A stretch of 64,000 bases of DNA from contig JAIOJX010000030.1 of NCBI GenBank assembly GCA_022376925.1, positions 168,573,298-168,637,297 on the forward strand. Reading direction: 5' to 3'. Source of the stretch: Tragulus kanchil. Its lineage: Eukaryota; Chordata; Mammalia; Artiodactyla; Tragulidae. This document shows, one piece after another, positions 1 through 19,637 of this stretch (its first letter is position 1; the number at the start of each line of letters is the position of its first letter). The translations under genes were made by a program, and so were the position numbers. The notes beneath the pieces are model-generated. The model had not been told where the DNA came from, did no database searches, and saw only the letters and a program-made list of their open reading frames with translations.

Positions 1-400
1 ACACAGGAGCATTGATGAGTCAGAAGATGTTGATGAGGACATGGCTTCACTTGTTTTCAATTCTCAGAGCACAACGTTTATAAAGGAACACTTATAAACC
101 TCTTAAGGGAAGAGGAGGATAGGAGTTAGGTTCTCATGTTATTCTCAGTAATAGAGATATGTAGGTATGGGTGCCTCACAACAAAGATGGCTACTGAAAG
201 TTCAGAAGAAGCAAAGAAATCATAGGTTACTTTTGATGGTGCTTCATGCAATGCTAATAAGCTATTTAATGTAACAGGCATTCTGGCACTAAAATGTACC
301 TTTGTAAGAAAGGTGGGAGCTGTTTTCCAGATTCCAGAGTCAAGAAAAAAGAGCTTGAACTTCAAGAAAAAGAACTTTACTTCCTCAAACAGGTAATGTC
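1..400 (+). pseudogene. Possible degraded coding relic, unidentified
   Basis: Two short stretches look protein-like. 11-91 reads IDESEDVDEDMASLVFNSQS before a stop, and about 333-401 reads a charged helix (KKKELELQEKELYFLKQ) followed by GTAATG, like a splice donor. Stops separate them. I do not recognise a family, and chance is possible. Confidence 0.25.
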
Positions 401-459
401 AGAATTGAATTTCTGTCTGGATCCTGTTTTTCTATTTTGTTTTTAACTTTTGGCATCGT

Positions 460-705
460 TTATTGTTTTTATATTTATTTTCATCCATCGTTATTATTTT
501 GCCTGTGTGGGCCTCCCATCGCAGTGGCCTCTCCTGTTGCAGAGCATCGGCTCTGGGTGCATGTGCTTCAGAGTGCTGGCTGATGATTGGACACACCAGT
601 CCAGCCACTCCATGGCACATGGGATCTTCCCAGGCTAGGGATAGAACCAGTGCCCCTTGCGCTGCAAGGCAGACTCTTTACCCACTGGACCACCAGGGAA
701 ACCCC
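460..705 (-). mobile_element. tRNA-Glu-type SINE (CHR-derived)
   Basis: Reverse orientation; the tRNA-like head ends GGACCACCAGGGAAACC. One of the recent SINE family dominating the window. Confidence 0.9.
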
Positions 706-726
706 TGTTTTTCTTTTTTATATTTA

Positions 727-850
727 TTTATTTGATTTTGCTAGGTCTTAGCTGCAGCATGGGGGATCTAGTTCCTTAACCAGGGATTGAACCTGGGCCC
801 CCCAGATTGGGAGTGCAGAGTCTTAACCACTGGATTATCAAGGAAGTTCC
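727..850 (-). mobile_element. Old CHR/Bov-tA-like SINE fragment
   Basis: TCTTAGCTGCAGCATGGGGG ... TTAACCACTGGATTATCA pattern of degraded tRNA-Glu SINEs. Confidence 0.75.
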
Positions 851-1255
851 TAGATCCTGGTTTTTATAGTACCAGACTCACAAGTAATTTATCACTGAAC
901 CTTTCCATTATGGGAGATGCCAAAACTATTAGAGAAAAAAGGCTTATTATTCTCAACTTAGAGTAGTATGTGCTTATTGAAACACATTTATAAGAGTGGA
1001 AAAAATGGGATGGGGCACATGGGATATACATATGACTAATCTGGGATTATACATATCTGTAAACAACAAAACTCTGTAAAAGCAAAAAAAAGCAAAATTA
1101 AAAAAAACCTTGTGATTGTGAAAAGAAAAAAAGTAGAAAAAAATAAAATCCATGCTTTTATCAAGTAAATGTACTAAAAGAGCTACGTTGGTATATTCTA
1201 GCCATTCTTATCTGCTTAAGTTTTTCTTTCTTCCATTAAAAAAAGTAACTATGGG

Positions 1256-1542
1256 GAATTCCCTGGTGATCTAGTGGTTAGATCTCCATGCGGCCACTGC
1301 TGTGGACCCAAGTTCAATCCCTGGTCAGGGAACTAGAAACACACAAGCTTCATGGCAAGACAAAAATAGTGACTATTATTGTTGTGTTATATCTTGCTAT
1401 TGTTTGTTTTTAATTATTTATTTATTTGGCTCCACTGGGCCTTAGTTGTGGCATGTGAGATCTCGTTCCCTGAACAGAGATCAAACTTGGGACCCCTGCA
1501 TGGGGAACACAGACTCTTAACCACTGGACCACTGGGTAAGTC
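1256..1542. mobile_element. Two old SINE fragments in opposite orientation
   Basis: 1256-1345 forward (GGGAATTCCCTGGTGATCTA) and about 1422-1542 reverse (TTAACCACTGGACCACTGGG). Confidence 0.75.
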
Positions 1543-2024
1543 CCTCTTGCTATTGATTTAACATGAAGATATAGCCATACTATTAAAGACTTTCTGTAAA
1601 CCTTGTATTAGTGGCTGTCTAATTTTATTGACCTCATAATTTATAGGCTTGTTTCCTTTCTGTTTGGTACTTAAATTAATACCATTTTTCTTATAAATCA
1701 GCTAATCCACATAGTGCATTGTCTGATACACAGTATATTCTCCTGTTAGTAATATCATTAACTCACCAATGAAACATGTTTATATATGAAGGTTTTTCAT
1801 CATTTTAAATTAACCCCTTAGGATTTTCAGAAGGTATGGTTTGACTTGACAAACTTATGGTTTAACATTGTAAACGTATGAATGTTAAAAGTGAAAAGGC
1901 TTCTTGCCAGGCATTCCAGATAACCAATATTATCAGTTTCTTGTATTCCTTCCAGAGATAGATGATTATAAACAAGGAAATGTGTTTCCCTCCTATTTTG
2001 GAAACAGAACTTTTCTTTTGGTAA

Positions 2025-2157
2025 GCTTTTTTTGCCTATACAATGTTGCCATGTAGGATCTTAGTTCTCCAACCAAGGATCAAATCTGTTCCCCTTGCAG
2101 TGTAGGCATAGATGCCCAACCATGGAGTTTTAACCATTAGACTACCAGGCTAGTCCC
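2025..2157 (-). mobile_element. Old SINE fragment
   Basis: Degraded tRNA-Glu SINE with ATTAGACTACCAGGCTAGTCCC. Confidence 0.65.
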
Positions 2158-2623
2158 TTAAAATGGGCTTCTGAAAGAACAGTTTGGGGTTCACAGCGAG
2201 ACTGAATAGAAACTACATGGAGTTTCCACACATGTAAAAATCTCCCCAATCTTGGTGTCCTACATCTGGTTGATACAGTTGTTACAATCATGACCCTACA
2301 CACCATGAGCTTAAAGGTCATAGTTATAAGTTAGTGTTAACTCTTATTTTTTTAAATCAAAGTATAGTTGATTTACAATGTTATGTGAAGCTTCTCACTC
2401 ACTCTAGCCACATTTCAAGTGCTCGGTGGACATGTGGCTAAGGATAGCAAAGCAGTACTGGCCTTGATGTTTGGCTTTGCTAAGCCATAAACTTCAAATT
2501 ATTTTTGGAAGCTGTTACAGATTTGTTGACCTTTTATTTTGAAGAGTCAGCACATTAAGTTAATCCACCATTTTTTATAACCATTATCTCATAGAAGAAA
2601 ACACCAGAGTTAAGAAACCTATA

Positions 2624-2945
2624 GGGCTTCCCTGGTGGTCCAGTGGGTAAGGACACCACCTTGCAGTGCAGGGGGTGCCGGTTCGATCCCTGGCCTGGGA
2701 AGATCCCACGTGCTGCAGAGTGGCTGGACCCATGTGTCCAATTACTGAGCTGTAGCTCTGGAGCGTATGCGCCCAGAGCCGGTGCTCTGCGATAACAGAG
2801 GCCACTGCGATGGGAGGCCCACAGGAGCCAAAGAACAAAGATGGATGAAAATAGACAAATGAAAGATCCATAGAAGTAGCCTGCCTGCTCCCCTCCGTCC
2901 CCACCCCACCCCCCTAAATAAATAAATAAATCTTAAAAAAAAAAA
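2624..2945 (+). mobile_element. Recent CHR-derived SINE, full length
   Basis: Head GGGCTTCCCTGGTGGTCCAG with B-box-like GGTTCGATCCC, tail (AAAT)n CTTAAAA. Short flanking repeat ending CCTATA on both sides. Repeated at 3688-4009 in D1. Confidence 0.93.
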
Positions 2946-3363
2946 GCCTATAATCTCACAATAAAGGACTTCTTCAGAAGAAAGTATAAACTCGCGTGTT
3001 TGTACTGACATTCACAGAGAAGCCCTTGTCTGTATTGACGTTCCTGTGCTCTGTCAGCTGCTAGGATTTGTGTCTCTTCAGTACTAGACTTGAGCTCTGT
3101 CTTTGAAATGAGCATCAGGAAGGCTCTAGGGAAACTTCTGGGCTTTTGAAAAGTGATATGCGCTTGTCAGGTCATGATGTATTATACATTACTGCTGATG
3201 TTACTTTGGTCATTTAGATAAGGTGGCATCTGTCTGGTTTTCCAGTGTAAGTGACTAGTTTTCCTTTACAAATAGTAAGTCTCTGTTGGAGATATACTTT
3301 GATACTATGCAAATATTGTTTTTCAGCATATTTCTGGCCACTAATTTTTTTTATAGGTTTTTT

Positions 3364-3456
3364 CTTTTTTTCTTGGCTACTTCTATTGGTCCTTCATCTA
3401 TTTATTTTCATCAATCTTTGTTCTTTGGCCTGTGTGGGCCTCCCATCACAGTGGCC
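3364..3456 (-). mobile_element. Recent SINE truncated by the D1 junction
   Basis: Only the tail half is present; the complete version is 4428-4700. Confidence 0.88.
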
Positions 3457-3687
3457 TCTCACTCACTCTAGCCACATTTCAAGTGCTCGGTGGACATGTG
3501 GCTAAGGATAGCAAAGCAGTACTGGCCTTGATGTTTGGCTTTGCTAAGCCATAAACTTCAAATTATTTTTGGAAGCTGTTACAGATTTGTTGACCTTTTA
3601 TTTTGAAGAGTCAGCACATTAAGTTAATCCACCATTTTTTATAACCATTATCTCATAGAAGAAAACACCAGAGTTAAGAAACCTATA

Positions 3688-4009
3688 GGGCTTCCCTGGT
3701 GGTCCAGTGGGTAAGGACACCACCTTGCAGTGCAGGGGGTGCCGGTTCGATCCCTGGCCTGGGAAGATCCCACGTGCTGCAGAGTGGCTGGACCCATGTG
3801 TCCAATTACTGAGCTGTAGCTCTGGAGCGTATGCGCCCAGAGCCGGTGCTCTGCGATAACAGAGGCCACTGCGATGGGAGGCCCACAGGAGCCAAAGAAC
3901 AAAGATGGATGAAAATAGACAAATGAAAGATCCATAGAAGTAGCCTGCCTGCTCCCCTCCGTCCCCACCCCACCCCCCTAAATAAATAAATAAATCTTAA
4001 AAAAAAAAA
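3688..4009 (+). mobile_element. Copy of SINE 2624-2945 within D1
   Basis: Not an independent insertion: same flanks and same sequence. Confidence 0.93.
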
Positions 4010-4427
4010 GCCTATAATCTCACAATAAAGGACTTCTTCAGAAGAAAGTATAAACTCGCGTGTTTGTACTGACATTCACAGAGAAGCCCTTGTCTGTATT
4101 GACGTTCCTGTGCTCTGTCAGCTGCTAGGATTTGTGTCTCTTCAGTACTAGACTTGAGCTCTGTCTTTGAAATGAGCATCAGGAAGGCTCTAGGGAAACT
4201 TCTGGGCTTTTGAAAAGTGATATGCGCTTGTCAGGTCATGATGTATTATACATTACTGCTGATGTTACTTTGGTCATTTAGATAAGGTGGCATCTGTCTG
4301 GTTTTCCAGTGTAAGTGACTAGTTTTCCTTTACAAATAGTAAGTCTCTGTTGGAGATATACTTTGATACTATGCAAATATTGTTTTTCAGCATATTTCTG
4401 GCCACTAATTTTTTTTATAGGTTTTTT

Positions 4428-4700
4428 CTTTTTTTCTTGGCTACTTCTATTGGTCCTTCATCTATTTATTTTCATCAATCTTTGTTCTTTGGCCTGTGTG
4501 GGCCTCCCATCACAGTGGCCTCTCTCACTGCAGAGCACCGGCTCTGGGCACGTGCGCTCCAGAGGTCCGGCTCGGTAGTTGGACACATCGATCCAGCCAC
4601 TCCGCGGCCCATGGGATCTTCCCAGGCCAGGGATTGAACCGTCACCCCTTGCACTGCAAGGTGGTGTCCTTCCTTACCCACTGGACCACCAGGGAAGCCC
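4428..4700 (-). mobile_element. Recent CHR-derived SINE
   Basis: Complete counterpart of 3364-3456, ending ACCACCAGGGAAGCCC. Confidence 0.92.
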
Positions 4701-4721
4701 TGGCCACTAATTCTGACTGTT

Positions 4722-4843
4722 TTTTTTTTCTCTTGGCTGGGACACGCGGCATGTGGGATCATAGTTCCCTGAATAGGAACTAAACCTGAGCCTTTTGCAG
4801 TTGAAGCAGAGTCTTGACCAGACTGGTGGCCCAGATAAGTCCC
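4722..4843 (-). mobile_element. Old SINE fragment
   Basis: CTTGGCTGGGACACGCGGCA ... ATAAGTCCC, degraded. Confidence 0.65.
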
Positions 4844-4884
4844 TAATTTTGATGTCTTTTAATGATTCTTGCCAACATCACTTA

Positions 4885-5322
4885 AGTATTAGTTTCCCAT
4901 TGCCACTATAACAAACTGTCACAAACTTAGTGGCTTAAAAGAACAGAAATGTATTCTCTAAGAGTTCTCTTAGAAGCCAGAAGTTCGAAATCAGTTTCAT
5001 TAGGTTTAAATAATGATGTTGGCAGATCTGCTCTCCCTCTGAAGACTTTAGGGGAGAATCTTTTTCTTGCGTCTTCCAGCTTCTGGTGGCTAAAAGCATT
5101 CTTAGCCTCTCTTCACAGTGTCTTGTCTGTGTCTAATTTGTGTGCCTCTCTCATATAAAGAAATATGTGATGATTTTTAGAGCGTACCCAGATAATACGG
5201 GACTCTCTATCTCGAGAGCCTTAATCAGACCTGCAAAAACTTTACCACATAAGGTAACATTCCCAGGTTCCAGGATTAGGGTATCTCTTTGGAGGCTACC
5301 ATTCAGCCCATGGCAGTGTATT
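4885..5322 (-). mobile_element. MaLR (MLT1-like) LTR remnant
   Basis: The order ACAAACTGTCACAAACTTAG, GGCTTAAAAGAACAG, TCTTCCAGCTTCTGGTGG, ATTCAGCCCATGG matches the reverse of an ERVL-MaLR MLT1-type LTR. Similar short pieces occur at about 34945-35030 and 37515-37620. Confidence 0.75.
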
Positions 5323-5344
5323 ACTACAAATGGTGATTTTCTTT

Positions 5345-5815
5345 TTCTTTTTGGTGGCTGCACCACATGGCACATGGGATTTTTTTTTTAATTAATTATT
5401 TTTGGGTTTTCACTGCTGCCATAGGCTCCTTTCTAGCTGCAGGGTGTGGGGGCCACTCTCCAGTTGAGGTGAGCAGGCTTCTTGTTGTGGTGACTTCTCT
5501 GGTTGTGCAACTCGGGCTGTAGGGCACACGAGTTCCAGTTGTTTGTTGCAGCACATGGGCTCAATAGTTGCAGCTCCAAGGCTTTAGAACATAGGCCCCA
5601 TAGTTGTGGCTCACAGGCTTAGTTGCTCCGCAGCATGTGGGATCTTCCCAGATCACGGATTGAACCTGTGTCTCCTGCACTGGCAGGTGAACTCCCCACC
5701 GCTGAGCTACCAGGGAAGCCCGCGGGGCACATAGGGTTTTAATTCCACGATCAGGGTTTGAACCTGCATCCCCTGCATTGGAATTGCAGTGTCTTAACCA
5801 CTAGGCATGTCCTGT
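5345..5815 (-). mobile_element. Nested old SINEs
   Basis: A longer CHR-like element (about 5391-5721, TTTCACTGCTGCCATAGGCT ... CTACCAGGGAAGCC) interrupts an older one (5345-5390 plus 5722-5815). The right part is repeated in D2. Confidence 0.75.
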
Positions 5816-5999
5816 GATTTTCTATTTCTGTCATTCCTCCAACATTTATTAACTAGGATTCTTTTGCAAGGAAGACCTATCCCTTCTCTTCCCCTTCCTT
5901 ATCCCTTCTCTTCCCCTTATGTCCTTTTGACATGCCCCCATTATTCATTGAGGACCTCCTTACTTTGGGGCACAAGATGTTCCAGGCTTGTCTTTTATT

Positions 6000-6075
6000 A
6001 GTTGCAGCACGTGGGATCAAACCTGGGTCCCTTGCATTGGAATATGGAGTCTTAGCCACTGGACCACCAGGTAAG
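6000..6075 (-). mobile_element. Old SINE fragment (repeated at 7019-7094)
   Basis: GTTGCAGCACGTGGGATCAA ... CTGGACCACCAGG. Confidence 0.7.
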
Positions 6076-6451
6076 TTCCCAGGCTTGTCTTTTTATTAAT
6101 ACGATTCTTGCCTCAGCCTTGGGATTGCATTCCTGGCCCGTGTGTCTAACTTGTTCATGTGGTCCATTCCTGAGAAGGGGTCAGTCTGTGAGGGAAAAGG
6201 ACTAGCCTCTTTCCTCTGGCCCCAAACTCACCTTTTTGAACAAACTAGATTCTGAAGTTAATAGGAACCACTGTTCTTAGAAACCAGTTTACAGAGGTGA
6301 AACAGTTTTCATAAGACTGCTCAGCAGATCTCACCTGCCACCCTATCTTGTTCTTGGTCTTTCATCATTAGATGTACTTTATGGCTAATACCATTCACAT
6401 TTTAGAAATACCACCTGCAGTCAAGACTTATCACTATGATAAGATTTTTTT

Positions 6452-6658
6452 TGGCCACTTCTATTGGTCTTTCATTTGTTTATTTTCATCCATTTTTGTT
6501 CTTTGGCCTGTGTGGGCCTCCCGTCGCAGTGGCCTTTGTTGCTGCAGAGCACCGGCTCTGGGTGCATGCGCTCCAGAGCTCTGGCTCGGTAGTTGGACAC
6601 ATTGGTGTCCACATCAGGATAAACACAGGACCTGTTCAATTAGCTGCTCCACGGCACA
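6452..6658 (-). mobile_element. Recent SINE truncated by the D2 junction
   Basis: Identical to the first part of 7470-7761. It carries an internal variant AATTAGCTGCTCC near 6638. Confidence 0.88.
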
Positions 6659-7464
6659 TGGGATCTTCCCAGATCACGGATTGAACCTGTGTCTCCTGCA
6701 CTGGCAGGTGAACTCCCACCGCTGAGCTACCAGGGAAGCCGCGGGGCACATAGGGTTTTAATTCCACGATCAGGGTTTGAACCTGCATCCCCTGCATTGG
6801 AATTGCAGTGTCTTAACCACTAGGCATGTCCTGTGATTTTCTATTTCTGTCATTCCTCCAACATTTATTAACTAGGATTCTTTTGCAAGGAAGACCTATC
6901 CCTTCTCTTCCCCTTCCTTATCCCTTCTCTTCCCCTTATGTCCTTTTGACATGCCCCCATTATTCATTGAGGACCTCCTTACTTTGGGGCACAAGATGTT
7001 CCAGGCTTGTCTTTTATTAGTTGCAGCACGTGGGATCAAACCTGGGTCCCTTGCATTGGAATATGGAGTCTTAGCCACTGGACCACCAGGTAAGTTCCCA
7101 GGCTTGTCTTTTTATTAATACGATTCTTGCCTCAGCCTTGGGATTGCATTCCTGGCCCGTGTGTCTAACTTGTTCATGTGGTCCATTCCTGAGAAGGGGT
7201 CAGTCTGTGAGGGAAAAGGACTAGCCTCTTTCCTCTGGCCCCAAACTCACCTTTTGAACAAACTAGATTCTGAAGTTAATAGGAACCACTGTTCTTAGAA
7301 ACCAGTTTACAGAGGTGAAACAGTTTTCATAAGACTGCTCAGCAGATCTCACCTGCCACCCTATCTTGTTCTTGGTCTTTCATCATTAGATGTACTTTAT
7401 GGCTAATACCATTCACATTTTAGAAATACCACCTGCAGTCAAGACTTATCACTATGATAAGATT

Positions 7465-7761
7465 TTTTTTGGCCACTTCTATTGGTCTTTCATTTGTTTA
7501 TTTTCATCCATTTTTGTTCTTTGGCCTGTGTGGGCCTCCCGTCGCAGTGGCCTTTGTTGCTGCAGAGCACCGGCTCTGGGTGCATGCGCTCCAGAGCTCT
7601 GGCTCGGTAGTTGGACACATTGGTGTCCACATCAGGATAAACACAGGACCTGTTCAATTAGCTGCTCCACGGCACATGGGATCTTCCCAGGACAAGAATC
7701 CAACTGGCACCCCTTGCACTGTAAAGTGGTGTCCTTACCCACTGGACCACTAGGGAAGCCC
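7465..7761 (-). mobile_element. Recent CHR-derived SINE with target duplication
   Basis: Flanked by CTATGATAAGA-type repeats at about 7452-7464 and 7761-7771. Confidence 0.92.
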
Positions 7762-7849
7762 TATGATAAGAGATTTAAGATTTTGTAAACAGTCTTTGAT
7801 GTTACTTGTTAAAATTTTTGGCTTTATCTCCCTTATAATAGGCTTTATC

Positions 7850-8022
7850 AGTATTTCTCAAATTTGAGTGAGTATCAGAACCATCTGGTGGGCTTGTTAT
7901 AGAGAATACCGGGCCTTACACCTTAAGTTTCTGATTATTAGGTAAGGCCTACAAATTTGCATCTTTAGGTTCCCAGGGTTGTCGATGCTGCTTGTCTAGG
8001 ATCTACACTTTGCGAATCACCA
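7850..8022. mobile_element. MER5A-like DNA transposon relic
   Basis: GTATTTCTCAAATTTGAGTG, CAGAACCATCTGGTGGGCTT and CACTTTGCGAATCACCAG match the non-autonomous hAT element MER5A. A second, poorer one lies at about 52280-52430. Confidence 0.75.
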
Positions 8023-8184
8023 GCCTATTAAAAAATCAGAGAAGCATTCATTCTCACTGTATTTATTTTGCTCTTAATATGTTGGGTACTGAGGATACAG
8101 AAGACAAGGTTCCTGCCTCAAGACTCCTACCTGCAGATGCTAAGACATATTAAAATTTACAGTAATTAAAACAGTGGGTTGTTA

Positions 8185-8330
8185 GCCTGGATGGGAGGGC
8201 AGTTTGGAGGAGAATGGATACATGTGTATGTGTGGCCAAGCCCCTTCACTGTTCACCTGAAACTCTCACAAAATTGTTAATTGGCTACACCCCATAAAAA
8301 ATGTTTTTGATGTTAAGAAAAAGAGAACAG
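8185..8330 (+). mobile_element. LINE-1 3' end fragment
   Basis: CCCCTTCACTGTTCACCTGA and TTGTTAATTGGCTACACCCC are typical of cetartiodactyl L1 3' ends. Confidence 0.7.
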
Positions 8331-9573
8331 ATATAGCAATGATACAGATTAGAAAAACCCCTGGCCTTTATACAAGTGAATATACATTAAAGAGAGCTAC
8401 CATGGAATGGCTTTGGGACTAGTTTGTATAACTTACAAAGCCTACTATATCAGGACTTACATGAATCGCTTTTGAGGCTTTTTACACTAGGTCTTAAAAT
8501 GGCTGAAAGACAGACCCAGCACCAAATTCGTAACACGGAAGCTCTGAAACTCCTAATTTCTGGCTAGTGAAGAATGAGACCTTGTTAAGTCTCCAGTTTG
8601 GGTTGACATCAGAAATACACTTGGAGGTTTCTATGTGCACACATTCTACCACAGGCTGGACATAGGAGAAACCTGACTGAAGTGTAACTGAGGTGTTTAT
8701 CCTCATGGACGAGTAAGTCCAAGGCTGGTGCAGCAGCTCCTCCAGGCACGCCGTCACGACCCAAGCTCGAGTGTGTCCCTGGTAACAGCCGGAATAAGTG
8801 GTTGTCTTTTTCATACCTCCCAGTGGCTCTGGAACTTCTTGGTCTCACGTTTGTGCTCTGCGCAGGATGGAGAGAGGACAAAGGTTCCTGCTTGCCAAAT
8901 CTGTCCTTGTGTTATCAGAAGAGGTAGTAAGCAGACTTCCACTTGTATCTTTTGTTAAGTTGTGTAACAGTTATAGTCACCATGTGACACAGTAAATCCA
9001 AACTCGTATCAAGCTTGATTAGATCCTTACTTGTTCAAGATCTACTTGTATCTCTTAACTCACCAGAGCTGTCCCATGGCTACCCTTATCAGAAGCTGAG
9101 GACGTACTGGTAACGAGGCACATCACTGAGCAGCTCCCTCATCCCACGTGAGGTTCTGCTGACGAGGAGGATAAACACAGGACCTATTCAATTACAGAAC
9201 CCTCTGTAGCTATTAGTGTCAGGATTTTGAATTTTACTCATCTGGAAAAATGCCTGTGATATAATGTCTGGTAAGAAACAGGACAGAGAACATACAGAAT
9301 ATAATAAAAACTTAGTTACAAAAATATAATTTACATACATATATTTCCTACACCTGGGAAATAAAATGTTAGTGGTTGCTAACATCTAGAGGGTTAGCAG
9401 TTTAGGTCAAAAGGGTACAGAAGGATGGATACAGTTTTTGTCTTGCTGAATATTTTCTGTATTTTCTAAATTTTCTCCAATGAACTTATATTATCTTTAT
9501 AATAGGAAAAAAGATTTTTTTTTTAATTCCATATATTCTTAAAGATGATTAAGTCCAAAACATGTATTTACAC
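8331..9573. other. 3' flank / probable 3' UTR of KIAA1143, no gene recognised
   Basis: Mostly unique sequence. Some open frames of 60-106 codons occur around 8494-8995 but lack any recognised family or splice support. Confidence 0.5.
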
Positions 9574-19417
<9,844 letters not shown>

Positions 19418-19424
19418 CTACTCG

Positions 19425-19432
19425 TGACGTCA
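19425..19432. promoter_or_regulatory. CRE palindrome TGACGTCA (CREB/ATF site)
   Basis: Exact eight-base consensus, about 70 bp upstream of the KIAA1143 start codon and inside the bidirectional promoter. Confidence 0.7.
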
Positions 19433-19503
19433 ACTCGGCCCGCCCCCTGCCCCAAGGCCGGGCAACATGGCAGCCTCCATGCTGGCGTTAGCGTCAGACC
19501 TGA

Positions 19504-19517
19504 GCGCCAAATTTAAA
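19504..19517. promoter_or_regulatory. E2F consensus (TTTGGCGC on minus strand) abutting TTTAAA
   Basis: GCGCCAAA at 19504-19511 is the reverse complement of the E2F consensus TTTSGCGC. It is followed directly by TTTAAA (19512-19517), which resembles a non-canonical CHR element. KIF15 is a mitotic gene, so cell-cycle control through E2F/DREAM is plausible. The CHR assignment is weak, because the spacing is not the usual CDE-CHR spacing. Confidence 0.6.
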
Positions 19518-19520
19518 TTC

Positions 19521-19533
19521 GCGGCCATCTTGA
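19521..19533. promoter_or_regulatory. YY1-type motif (GCGGCCATCTTGA)
   Basis: It contains CGGCCATCTTG, close to the YY1 consensus (CCATCTT core). It lies about 85 bp upstream of the KIF15 ATG, a usual place for YY1 near mammalian start sites. Confidence 0.55.
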
Positions 19534-19615
19534 GTGGGCGGAATCCCCGCGGGCTGCGCGGCTGGAAGCCAGAGCCGTCGCGGCACCGGTCTCGGGATCG
19601 AGGGCTGAGGGCACG

Positions 19616-19637
19616 ATGGCGCACGGCTGCAACGAAA
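19616..19637 (+). CDS. KIF15: KIF15 exon 1 (coding part)
   Basis: ATG plus six codons and one base (MAHGCNE..), ending at donor GTAAGT. It joins in phase to exon 2. The start lies 261 bp from the divergent KIAA1143 start. The N-terminus of KIF15 is known to be short and variable ahead of the motor. Confidence 0.9.

Larger units (their letters stand above)
2393..4520. repeat. Tandem duplication D1, unit 1064 bp (2393-3456 / 3457-4520)
   Basis: Head-to-tail copies with no length difference. The junction falls inside a SINE, with TCTC microhomology. The first copy of that SINE is cut at 3456, while the second continues to 4700. Confidence 0.97.
5638..7676. repeat. Tandem duplication D2, unit ~1020 bp (5638-6658 / 6659-7676)
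   Basis: The copies differ by three single-base homopolymer-type deletions in the second (near 6714, 6739 and 7253). The breakpoint shares TGGGATCTTCCCAG between two different SINEs. Confidence 0.97.

Noticed and set aside
2624..2945. SINE heads as functional tRNA genes
   Set aside because: They keep B-box-like GGTTCGATCCC but lack a foldable acceptor and anticodon arm. They are tRNA-derived SINEs.
8494..8995. Possible small gene on either strand (60-106 codon frames)
   Set aside because: No family resemblance, splice support or codon pattern was seen; the frames overlap on both strands as chance open frames do.
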